Assembly: GCA_022701925.1 (NCBI GenBank)
Contig: JAKONM010000205.1
Coordinates: 1 to 54,574, forward strand
DNA: 54,574 bases
Origin: Microbacteriaceae bacterium
Lineage (GTDB): Bacteria; Actinomycetota; Actinomycetes; Actinomycetales; Microbacteriaceae
Direction: 5' to 3'
Every line of letters starts with the position of its first letter. The stretch's first letter is position 1. Of the stretch, positions 16,936 through 23,949 are shown in pieces. The notes under the pieces were generated by a model. The model was not told the DNA's origin. It searched no databases and saw only the letters and a list, made by a program, of their open reading frames with translations. Made by a program: the position numbers and the translations under genes.

Positions 16936-17536
16936 CGGTGCGCCGGCCCATCCAGATCGTCTCCGGCTGCACGTCCAGACGCTCGAACCCCAGGTGCTCG
17001 TAGACGCCGATGGCGGTCGCGTTCCGGGGAGAGACCCCCAGGTGCACGCCCGGCACGCCGGCCGCGGCCAGCCGGTCGACCAGGTCGTCGATCAGCCGGC
17101 GGGCCAGCCCCCGCCCGCGGGCGCGCGGCAGGAGGTCGACGTGCAGGTGGGCCGGGAAACGGTCGAGCAGGTGCTCGGGGGAGACGGGCGGGCTCGCCAG
17201 CAGGCGGGCGACGGCGCGGTCCGCCGGGGAGAGGCCCGGCTCGTCCGCGGGATGGTCCGCGCTGAGCAGCGGCCACCAGGCGGCGTGCGCCCACCGGTCG
17301 AAGTCCCGCGTGGAGGGCACCGCCAGCAGGTAGCCCGCCACGCCCCGCCCGTCCACCGCCACGCGGCACCACTCCGGTGCGAAGGCCAGGTAGGGGTCGG
17401 CCCAGACGAGCCCGAGCAGGTCCGGCGTCGGCCGCAGCCCGGTCACCTCCTGCTCGGAGTACCCCGTCTCGAAGCAGATGCGGTTCACGGCGGACACGTC
17501 GCTCGTCCGCGCCGCCCGCACCACGAGGGCGCTCAT
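16928..17536 (-). CDS. GNAT acetyltransferase resembling the OGA C-terminal domain
   Basis: A 202-residue acetyl-CoA-dependent acetyltransferase fold: VVRAARTSDVSAVNRICFET at the N-terminus, WADPYLAFAPEWCRVAVD, RGVAGYLLAVPSTRDF, the acetyl-CoA loop LPRARGRGLARRLIDDL and GVSPRNATAIGVYEHLGFERL. The arrangement with DPYL-AFAPE and GYLLAVPSTRDFDRW resembles the acetyltransferase-like domain at the C-terminus of O-GlcNAcase (MGEA5) and its stand-alone bacterial relatives. It overlaps the kinase stop by ATGA and the CBM9 start by GTGCCTGA, so the three genes are coupled. The substrate is unknown; an amino-sugar role is inferred. Confidence 0.85.
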   Translation of the reverse strand: MSALVVRAARTSDVSAVNRICFETGYSEQEVTGLRPTPDLLGLVWADPYLAFAPEWCRVAVDGRGVAGYLLAVPSTRDFDRWAHAAWWPLLSADHPADEPGLSPADRAVARLLASPPVSPEHLLDRFPAHLHVDLLPRARGRGLARRLIDDLVDRLAAAGVPGVHLGVSPRNATAIGVYEHLGFERLDVQPETIWMGRRTGA

Positions 17537-18540
17537 CGCGGCTGCTCCGCGCCGCGCACCTCGGCCGCGAGCACCGCGAAGAGCCGCTCGCCGACCTCGA
17601 CGCCCTGCGACCGCAGGGCGAGCACCGCGGCGCCGACCAGGCCGTCCGCCACCGGGACCGGCACGGCGTCGCCGGCGGCCTCGAGCAGGGGAGCGGTGAA
17701 CGCGGGGCCGAGCGGCAGCACGCCCTCCACCAGCACGCTGCCGCCGACGACCAGCGGTCCCTCGCCCTCGATGCGGCGCAGCCGGCCGAGCAGCGCCGCC
17801 AGCGCCGCGACCGCCCCGTGCAGGACCTCGTCGGCCAGCGGGTCGCGGCCCGCCAGCCCGAAGGCCAGCGGCGCGAAGCGGGAGAGCTGCACGGGTCGCA
17901 GCGCGTAGAGGCGGCGCAGCAGCGCGCCGAGCACCGCCGGCCGCCCGTCGAGCACGCCCGCGCCGTCAGCGGGCGCGACGGGTCCGAGCCCCAGCGCGTC
18001 GAGCAGCGCGGGGGTCAGCGCGGTGGAAGGGCCGCCGTCCAGGTCGTCCACCACGGCGCGCGCGACCAGGTGCCCGATCCAGAAGCCGCTGCCCGCGTCG
18101 CCCAGCAGCCAGCCGGTGCCGTCGACCGTGCGGGCGATCCCGCCGTCCCGGATCACGCCGCCGATCGCGCCGGTGCCGGCGATCAGCGCGGTCCCTCGGC
18201 GCTCGTGGGTGCCGGACGCGAACAGCGCCGCCACGTCGCCCGCCCGCTGCACGGGCGCGCGGACGCCGAGCGCCGCGAGCCCCCGCTCGATGCCGGGCTG
18301 GTAGTCGTCGTGCCCGCCCGCGTGGGCGACCAGCACGGTCTCGACGGCGCCCGGATCGGTGCCGGCGGGGCGCAGCGCCTGCTCGATCGCGGAGATCACC
18401 GCCGCGACCGCCTCGGCCGGTCCGGCCGAGGTCGGGTTGCCGCCGGCGGCCCGACCGGAGCCCAGCCGACGGCCGTGCTGGTCGACCAGGACGGCGCGCG
18501 TGGAGGTGCCTCCAGCGTCGATCGCGATCACGGCTCGCAT
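17533..18540 (-). CDS. N-acetylglucosamine kinase-like (BadF/BadG ATPase family)
   Basis: A 335-residue sugar kinase of the ASKHA fold. The phosphate-1 motif is IAIDAGGTSTRAVLVD; the second is TALIAGTGAIGG; the adenosine motif lies near LVVGGSVLVEG. WLLGDAGSGFWIGHLV is characteristic of eukaryotic-type N-acetylglucosamine kinases in the BadF family. It would make GlcNAc-6-phosphate for NagA and NagB encoded nearby. It is first in the minus-strand unit and divergent from the RpiR regulator across 93 bases. Confidence 0.88.
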   Translation of the reverse strand: MRAVIAIDAGGTSTRAVLVDQHGRRLGSGRAAGGNPTSAGPAEAVAAVISAIEQALRPAGTDPGAVETVLVAHAGGHDDYQPGIERGLAALGVRAPVQRAGDVAALFASGTHERRGTALIAGTGAIGGVIRDGGIARTVDGTGWLLGDAGSGFWIGHLVARAVVDDLDGGPSTALTPALLDALGLGPVAPADGAGVLDGRPAVLGALLRRLYALRPVQLSRFAPLAFGLAGRDPLADEVLHGAVAALAALLGRLRRIEGEGPLVVGGSVLVEGVLPLGPAFTAPLLEAAGDAVPVPVADGLVGAAVLALRSQGVEVGERLFAVLAAEVRGAEQPR

Positions 18541-18633
18541 CGTTACGGACCCGAAACACGCGCGTCACGGGCGCGCTCTATGGTGAAATCTCGTACCGGG
18601 CAATGGTGCCCCGCGATGAAAAGGGATCTCACA
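18541..18633. promoter_or_regulatory. Divergent control region of the nag island
   Basis: This 93-base gap separates the divergent GlcNAc kinase and RpiR regulator genes. It contains GTGAAATC (18583-18590) facing GATCTCAC (18625-18632), a 7/8 inverted repeat, and in the centre GGGCA/TGCCC (18598-18602 and 18607-18611). The element overlaps the regulator's ribosome site (AAGGGA near 18621). A palindrome with TGAAA half sites is the expected kind of RpiR operator, so autoregulation is a reasonable inference. Confidence 0.5.
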
Positions 18634-19641
18634 ATGGTCGCTCCGGATCTGCTGCAGGTCGATGATGGCATCGACCGCGCCGCACGGATCGACGCCAGTC
18701 CGGTGCACAACCGCATCCGCGCGCGATGGGACGAGCTGCCCGCCGGCGCCCAGCGCGTGGCCCAGGTCGTGCTCGACGAACCCCGCCTGGTGCTCGACCT
18801 GCCGATCGTCGACCTCGCGGAGCGCGCGGGCACCTCCGCGGCCACGGTCACCCGCTTCTGCCGCCAGATCGGCTACGCCGGCTACCCGGCGCTGCGCATG
18901 TCGATCGCCACCGAGCTGGGCCGCACCGAGTCCCGGCACGCGACCGCCGCCGACATCGGCCGCGCCTTCGGGCCGGACGACGCGGCCGAGGACGTGCGCA
19001 GCTCGCTGCTGGCCGGCGCCGTGCGCAGCCTGCGCGAGACCGCCGACTCCGTGGACCTGCCCAGCCTGCGGCACCTGGCCGGCGTGCTGGCCGGCAGCCG
19101 CCACGTCGACCTGTACGGCATCGGCAGCAGCGCCCTGGCGGCCGAGGCGCTGGCGGCGCGGATGTACCGCATCGGCATCTTCTGCAACGTCTGGTCCGAG
19201 GTGCACGCCGGGCTCACCAGCGCGGTGCTGCAGACGGAGGACTGCGTCGCCATCGGCTACTCGCACACCGGGCGCACCGCGGAGACGATCCAGATGCTGC
19301 AGGAGGCCGGGCGGCACGGCTGCCTCACCGTCGCGGTCACCAACGATCCGGAGTCGCCGCTGGCGCAGTGCGCCGAGATCGTGATCCGCACCGCCGCCTA
19401 CGAGCAGTTCCTGCAGCCGGACGACCTGGCGGCGTACTACAGCCAGGTCTACGTGGGCGACCTGCTCTACGTGCTGACGGCGCAGGCCGACTTCCCGCGC
19501 GCCGCCCGCCACCTGACCGCCTCCGCCCGCGCGGTCGGCCCGCACCGCGCCGGCGGCATCGCCGTGCGCTTCCCCGACCTGCCCGGCCCCCGCCCCGCGC
19601 CGTCCGCCGAGGACGCCCCGGACGCCCCGCTCTCCGCATGA
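18634..19641 (+). CDS. MurR/RpiR-family transcriptional regulator
   Basis: 335 residues: an N-terminal RpiR helix-turn-helix (LAERAGTSAATVTRFCRQIGY, about residues 55-75, quoted in part) and a C-terminal SIS sugar-phosphate-binding domain (DLYGIGSSALAAEALAARMYR and AIGYSHTGRTAETIQMLQEA). These regulators sense phosphosugars such as GlcNAc-6-phosphate or MurNAc-6-phosphate. The ATG at 18634 is chosen because AAGGGA lies about seven bases before it; the open frame extends upstream through the control region. It heads the plus-strand nag genes. The C-terminus has a proline-rich tail. Confidence 0.92.
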   Translation: MVAPDLLQVDDGIDRAARIDASPVHNRIRARWDELPAGAQRVAQVVLDEPRLVLDLPIVDLAERAGTSAATVTRFCRQIGYAGYPALRMSIATELGRTESRHATAADIGRAFGPDDAAEDVRSSLLAGAVRSLRETADSVDLPSLRHLAGVLAGSRHVDLYGIGSSALAAEALAARMYRIGIFCNVWSEVHAGLTSAVLQTEDCVAIGYSHTGRTAETIQMLQEAGRHGCLTVAVTNDPESPLAQCAEIVIRTAAYEQFLQPDDLAAYYSQVYVGDLLYVLTAQADFPRAARHLTASARAVGPHRAGGIAVRFPDLPGPRPAPSAEDAPDAPLSA

Positions 19642-19669
19642 TCCGCCGAACCGAAGGACGCACCCGCCG

Positions 19670-20437
19670 ATGACCACCGCCACCGCCGCCACCACCGCGG
19701 TCCACGACTTCGCCGCCGCCGTCCGCGAACGGCTCGAGGCCCTGGAGGCCTTCGCCGCCGACGGGGGGCTCGACGCGTCCGTCGACCTGATCGAGCGCGC
19801 GATCCGCGCCGGCGGCGTGGCCTACGCGTTCGGCACCGGGCACTCGGAGGCGTTCGCGATGGAGATCGCGGGCCGCGCCGGCGGCCTGATCCCGTCGAAG
19901 AAGATCTCCCTGCGCGACCTGTCGCTGACCGGCGGCATGCCCGTGGCCGACCTGCAGGGCGGCAAGCTGGAGCGGGACCCGGGCGTCGCCGACCGCCTGT
20001 TCGCCCTGGCGGCGGTCGGCCCGCACGACGTCGTGCTGATCGCGTCGAACTCCGGCGTGAACGGCTCGATCGTCGGGTTCGCGCTGGCCGCGAAGGCGAA
20101 CGGCAACCCCGTGATCGCCGTCACCTCGATGGATCACACGGCCCGCGTCGAGCCGAAGCACCCGAGCGGGCAGCGGCTGCGCGACGTCGCGGACATCGCG
20201 ATCGACAACCTGGCGCCCTACGGCGACGCGGCGATCACCGTCGGCGCGGTCGTGCCGGTCGGCGCCGTGTCGTCCATCACCGCGGCGTTCATCGCCCAGC
20301 TGCTCACGGTCGGGGTCGCCGAGCGCTTCGTCGCCGCCGGCGAGCCCGCGCCCCTCTACCTGTCGGCCAACATCCCGGGCGGCGACGAGCACAACACCGA
20401 GCTCGAAGCCCGCTACGGCATCGACCGCAGCGCCTGA
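19670..20437 (+). CDS. SIS-domain sugar isomerase-like protein
   Basis: A 255-residue single SIS-domain protein. After a helical N-terminus it has GVAYAFGTGHSEAFAMEIAG (sugar-phosphate-binding loop) and VVLIASNSGVNGSIVGFALA, with AVTSMDHTARVEPKHPSGQR. It belongs to the SIS_2 group often placed beside GlcNAc/MurNAc genes. It could isomerise, cleave or bind a phosphosugar; the exact reaction is not certain. It follows the regulator by 28 bases and probably shares its transcript. Confidence 0.88.
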   Translation: MTTATAATTAVHDFAAAVRERLEALEAFAADGGLDASVDLIERAIRAGGVAYAFGTGHSEAFAMEIAGRAGGLIPSKKISLRDLSLTGGMPVADLQGGKLERDPGVADRLFALAAVGPHDVVLIASNSGVNGSIVGFALAAKANGNPVIAVTSMDHTARVEPKHPSGQRLRDVADIAIDNLAPYGDAAITVGAVVPVGAVSSITAAFIAQLLTVGVAERFVAAGEPAPLYLSANIPGGDEHNTELEARYGIDRSA

Positions 20438-20446
20438 CCCCCTCAG

Positions 20447-20491
20447 CACCACTCCCGCACCACTCCCGCACCACCTCCTGCACCACCCTCG
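20447..20491 (+). repeat. Short tandem repeat upstream of the substrate-binding protein
   Basis: Four consecutive units begin with CACCAC: CACCACTCCCG at 20447-20457 and again, identical, at 20458-20468; CACCACCTCCTG at 20469-20480; CACCACCCTCG at 20481-20491. They lie between the SIS gene stop and the ribosome site of the lipoprotein gene. Confidence 0.85.
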
Positions 20492-20509
20492 AAGAAGAAG
20501 GAAGAGCAC

Positions 20510-21931
20510 ATGAACCAGAACCGGCCCACGCTGCACCGCCGGGACTTCCTGCGCGGCGCCCTGATCACGGGCATCGCCCTGCCGCTGGCGGGCTCGCTGG
20601 CCAGCTGCGCCGCCGGCGGCGGCGGCACCACCAGCACCGGCGACACCGGCTCCGGCGCCTCGAAGAGCGCCGACAACCCGTTCGGCGTCGCGGCGAAGAG
20701 CACCGTCGCGGCCTCGATCTTCAACGGCGGCTACGGCACCGACTACGTGGACTACGCCGCCTCCGTCATGGCGAAGCAGTCGCTGGGCGTCACGGCCAGC
20801 GTCTCCGCGATCACCAACATCGCGCAGTCGCTGCAGCCGAAGTTCGTGGCGGGCAATCCGCCGGACCTCATCGACAACTCCGGCGCCAACGCGATCGGCA
20901 TCTCCACGATCCGCAGCCAGCTCGCCGAGCTGTCCGACGTGCTGGACGCGGACAACTACGAGGGCACCAAGATCTCGGACACCCTCTACACCGGCGTCAC
21001 GGCGCCCGGCACCCTGGACGGCAAGTTCCTGGTGCTCAACTACGTGCTGACCGTCTACGCGGTCTGGTACTCGGCGGCGCTGTTCGAGGAGAACGGGTGG
21101 TCCGTGCCGAAGACGTGGGACGAGGCCTACGAGCTGGGCGGCAAGGCCAAGGCGAAGGGCAAGTACCTGTTCGTCTGGGGCAAGGAGGCCGCGACCTACT
21201 ACCAGACCCTCGCGATCGCGTCCGCCATCAAGGAGGGCGGCGACGAGGTGCGCCTGTCGCTCGAGAACCTCGAGTCCGACTGCTGGTCGAAGCCGGCCGT
21301 GCAGTCCGTCTTCACCGCGATGAAGAAGATCGTCGACGCCGGCTACTTCAAGCCGGGCGGCGCGGGCACGCAGTTCACCGCCGCGCAGGCCCAGTGGTCG
21401 AACGACGAGGACGCGCTGCTCTACCCCTCCGGCTCGTGGATCGAGAACGAGATGAAGAAGCAGACCAAGTCGGGCTTCGAGATGACGGGCGCTCCGGAGA
21501 TGGTCGTCTCCAGCAGCCCGTCGAAGCCCTACGAGGCGATGCACTCCACCGCGGGCGAGCCGTTCGTCGTGCCCTCCAAGGGCGCGAACGCCGCTGGCGG
21601 CAAGGAGCTGCTGCGGGCGATGCTCTCGAAGGAGGCGGCGACCAACTTCACGAAGACGCGCCTGACGCCGACCATCGTCAAGGGCATCGTGCCCTCCGAC
21701 GGGTTCGGCTCCACCGCGCTGGTCTCGCAGTCGAAGCTGCTGGAGGACGCGGGCAGCAACGTCTTCTCCTGGAACTTCGTCGACCTGTACGGCATGAACC
21801 AGGACCAGCTGGTGGTGTGGAACACGTTCCTCTCCGGCAAGTCCAGCGTCGCGCAGTTGACGAAGGGCCTGCAGGACATCACCGACAAGGTGAAGAACGA
21901 CGACTCGGTCACCAAGGTCACGGTGTCGTGA
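20510..21931 (+). CDS. ngcE: NgcE-like N-acetylglucosamine/chitobiose-binding lipoprotein
   Basis: A 473-residue extracellular solute-binding protein. The N-terminus carries a twin-arginine motif (RRDFLRG, residues ~10-16) and a lipobox LASC with lipid-attached Cys near residue 34, followed by a Gly/Ser/Thr linker. The mature part reads ADNPFGVAAKSTVAASIFNG and GGYGTDYVDYA, as in NgcE of the Streptomyces GlcNAc/chitobiose importer. A strong ribosome site (GAAGGAAGAG) precedes the ATG. It is coupled to the first permease by a GTGA overlap. The neighbouring nag genes support the substrate assignment. Confidence 0.9.
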   Translation: MNQNRPTLHRRDFLRGALITGIALPLAGSLASCAAGGGGTTSTGDTGSGASKSADNPFGVAAKSTVAASIFNGGYGTDYVDYAASVMAKQSLGVTASVSAITNIAQSLQPKFVAGNPPDLIDNSGANAIGISTIRSQLAELSDVLDADNYEGTKISDTLYTGVTAPGTLDGKFLVLNYVLTVYAVWYSAALFEENGWSVPKTWDEAYELGGKAKAKGKYLFVWGKEAATYYQTLAIASAIKEGGDEVRLSLENLESDCWSKPAVQSVFTAMKKIVDAGYFKPGGAGTQFTAAQAQWSNDEDALLYPSGSWIENEMKKQTKSGFEMTGAPEMVVSSSPSKPYEAMHSTAGEPFVVPSKGANAAGGKELLRAMLSKEAATNFTKTRLTPTIVKGIVPSDGFGSTALVSQSKLLEDAGSNVFSWNFVDLYGMNQDQLVVWNTFLSGKSSVAQLTKGLQDITDKVKNDDSVTKVTVS

Positions 21932-22926
21932 CCACCCTCGCCCCGACGGCCCCGACGACGGGCGGCCCCACGCGGGCCGCCCGCTGGCGGCGCAAGAACC
22001 TGACCGTCGACAAGGTCTCGTTCGCCGCGGTGTTCCTCGGGGTGCCGCTGGCGGTCTACCTGGTGCTGGTCGTCTCACCGTTCCTGCAGGCGGTCGGCTA
22101 CTCGCTGACCAGCTGGAGCGGCTTCGACGACAGCACCCCGTTCGTCGGCCTGCGCAACTACGTCACCGCCTTCAACGACGACGTGTTCATGACCGCGGTG
22201 CGCAACAGCGTCACCCTGGTCGTGGTGCTGCCGATCGTGATCATCGCCGTCGCCGTCGCGCTGGCGTCGCTGGTCACGATCGGCGGGGCGTCGAACGGAC
22301 CGGTGCGCGGCGTCAAGGGCGCCGAGTTCTACCGCGTGCTGCTGTTCTTCCCGTACATCATCCCGGCCATCGCGGTCGGCATCATGTGGGGCCAGATCTA
22401 CGACCCCAGCAACGGGCTGCTGAACGGCGTGCTCACGGCCGTGGGGTTGAACGACTTCGACTCGTACCCGTGGCTCGGCGACGCCCGCACGGCGATGCCC
22501 GCCACGATGTTCGTGATGATCTGGGCCTCCGTCGGCTTCTACGTCGTCATCTTCGTCGCGGCCATCAAGGCGCTGCCGGCGGAGGTCTTCGAGGCCGCGC
22601 GGCTCGACGGCGCCGGCCGCTTCCGCATCGCCACCCGCATCACCGTGCCGATGATGCGGGCCAACATCCGCACCTCCCTGATCTACACGGGCATCTTCGC
22701 GCTGGACGCGTTCGTGTTCATGTCCGCCCTGAACGCCGGCGGCGGGCCGCAGAACTCGACGCTCGTGATCTCGCAGGAGCTGTTCAAGACCGCCTTCACC
22801 AAGGGCCAGTTCGGCTACGCCTGCGCGATGGGCGTGATGCTCGCCGCGATCACGCTGCTGTTCGCCGGCGCCGTGTTCCTGGTCGACCGCCTGACCGGCG
22901 GCGGCGACGACCTGCAGGAGGAATGA
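21928..22926 (+). CDS. ngcF: Sugar ABC permease, NgcF-like
   Basis: A 332-residue integral membrane subunit of a carbohydrate importer of the MalF type. It has six main helices, beginning FAAVFLGVPLAVYLVLVVSP. The cytoplasmic EAA loop reads EAARLDGAGRFRIATRITVP and would dock the ATPase. The GTG at 21928 overlaps the lipoprotein stop. It forms a heterodimer with the next gene product. No ATP-binding gene is encoded in the window, so a shared MsiK-like ATPase is inferred. Confidence 0.9.
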   Translation: MTTLAPTAPTTGGPTRAARWRRKNLTVDKVSFAAVFLGVPLAVYLVLVVSPFLQAVGYSLTSWSGFDDSTPFVGLRNYVTAFNDDVFMTAVRNSVTLVVVLPIVIIAVAVALASLVTIGGASNGPVRGVKGAEFYRVLLFFPYIIPAIAVGIMWGQIYDPSNGLLNGVLTAVGLNDFDSYPWLGDARTAMPATMFVMIWASVGFYVVIFVAAIKALPAEVFEAARLDGAGRFRIATRITVPMMRANIRTSLIYTGIFALDAFVFMSALNAGGGPQNSTLVISQELFKTAFTKGQFGYACAMGVMLAAITLLFAGAVFLVDRLTGGGDDLQEE

Positions 22927-22928
22927 CC

Positions 22929-23828
22929 GTGGCCATCGACACCGCTGCTCCCGCCGCGCCGACCGTGCGCGCGGCCACCGCCCGCCGCCGGTCGGTGCCC
23001 ACCGGCGAGCGCATCACCGGGGGCGTCTCGCAGGCCGTGCTGATCGCCTGCGCCGTCGTCGTCGTGCTGCCGTTCCTGTGGACGATCATGTCGTCCTTCA
23101 AGACCAGCCGGCAGGTGCTGCAGTCGCCGTTCACCCTGCCCGACACCCTGCACTTCGAGAACTACGCCAACGCGTGGACGCAGGCGGGCATCGGCACCTT
23201 CTTCGTCAACACGCTGCTGGTCGTCGGCGGCGCGCTCGTGCTGACGATGGTGATGGGCTCGATGTGCGCCTACTTCCTGGCGCGCTTCCGCTTCATCGGC
23301 AACAAGGCGATCTACCTGCTGATGGTGGCGGGCCTCACGTTCCCGATCTTCCTGGCGATCGTGCCGCTGTTCTTCATCCTGAAGGGGCTCGGCCTGCTCG
23401 GCACGCTGCCCGGGCTGGCGATCACCTACTCCGCGTTCGCGCTGCCCTTCACCGTGTTCTTCATGGTGCCGTTCTTCCGCGCGCTGCCCTCGAGCGTGAC
23501 CGAGGCCGCGGCGATCGACGGGGCGGGGGAGTGGCGCACCTTCTTCCAGGTGATGGTGCCGATGGCGCGGCCCGCGATCGCGACGCTGTCGATCCTCAAC
23601 TTCGTGGGCCTGTGGAACCAGTTCCTGCTGCCGGTGGCCCTGAACCCGGATCAGCGCAAGTACGTGCTGACCCAGGGGATGGCGGCCTTCGCCGGCACGG
23701 CGGGCTACTCGATCGACTTCGGGGCGCTGTTCGCGGCCGTCGTGATGACGATCGTGCCCGTGCTGATCGTGTACCTGGTCTTCCAGCGCGCGCTGTCGGG
23801 CTCGGTCGTCATCGGCGCCGACAAGTGA
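22929..23828 (+). CDS. ngcG: Sugar ABC permease, NgcG-like
   Basis: A 299-residue MalG-type permease subunit with six helices, beginning near residue 30 (VSQAVLIACAVVVVLPFLW). Its EAA loop is TEAAAIDGAGEWRTFFQVMV. The GTG at 22929 is chosen as start: AGGAGG at 22916-22921 lies seven bases before it, but only one base before the in-frame ATG at 22923. The ATG overlaps the ngcF stop, so a simple overlap rule would mis-set the start by two codons. Confidence 0.88.
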   Translation: MAIDTAAPAAPTVRAATARRRSVPTGERITGGVSQAVLIACAVVVVLPFLWTIMSSFKTSRQVLQSPFTLPDTLHFENYANAWTQAGIGTFFVNTLLVVGGALVLTMVMGSMCAYFLARFRFIGNKAIYLLMVAGLTFPIFLAIVPLFFILKGLGLLGTLPGLAITYSAFALPFTVFFMVPFFRALPSSVTEAAAIDGAGEWRTFFQVMVPMARPAIATLSILNFVGLWNQFLLPVALNPDQRKYVLTQGMAAFAGTAGYSIDFGALFAAVVMTIVPVLIVYLVFQRALSGSVVIGADK

Positions 23829-23834
23829 CCTGCC

Positions 23835-23944
23835 GGTCTCGCGGATCCGCACTCCCTGCGCGGATCCGCAGATCTCGGGCGACACGCCGGCCGGAGGGCC
23901 TTCCTCCCCGGCGTGTCGGGCAGGAGCTGCGGATCCGCGAGACC
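23835..23944. repeat. Nested palindrome repeat, copy 3 (BamHI-core family)
   Basis: Perfect 17-base outer arms: GGTCTCGCGGATCCGCA (23835-23851) and TGCGGATCCGCGAGACC (23928-23944). Perfect 11-base inner arms: CGACACGCCGG near 23880 and CCGGCGTGTCG near 23909. It fills nearly the whole gap between ngcG and the GH3 gene and ends six bases before the GH3 start. It could therefore attenuate readthrough or cap translation of the GH3 gene. Confidence 0.92.
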
Positions 23945-23949
23945 GTGCG

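Noticed and set aside
20447..20491. CACCAC tandem repeat as a CRISPR array
   Set aside because: Units are only 11-12 bases with no spacers, and no cas genes are present.
19337..22078. A 913-codon minus-strand open frame across the SIS and ngcE genes
   Set aside because: The opposite strand encodes clear known families. The frame has GC-driven composition and no recognisable motif.
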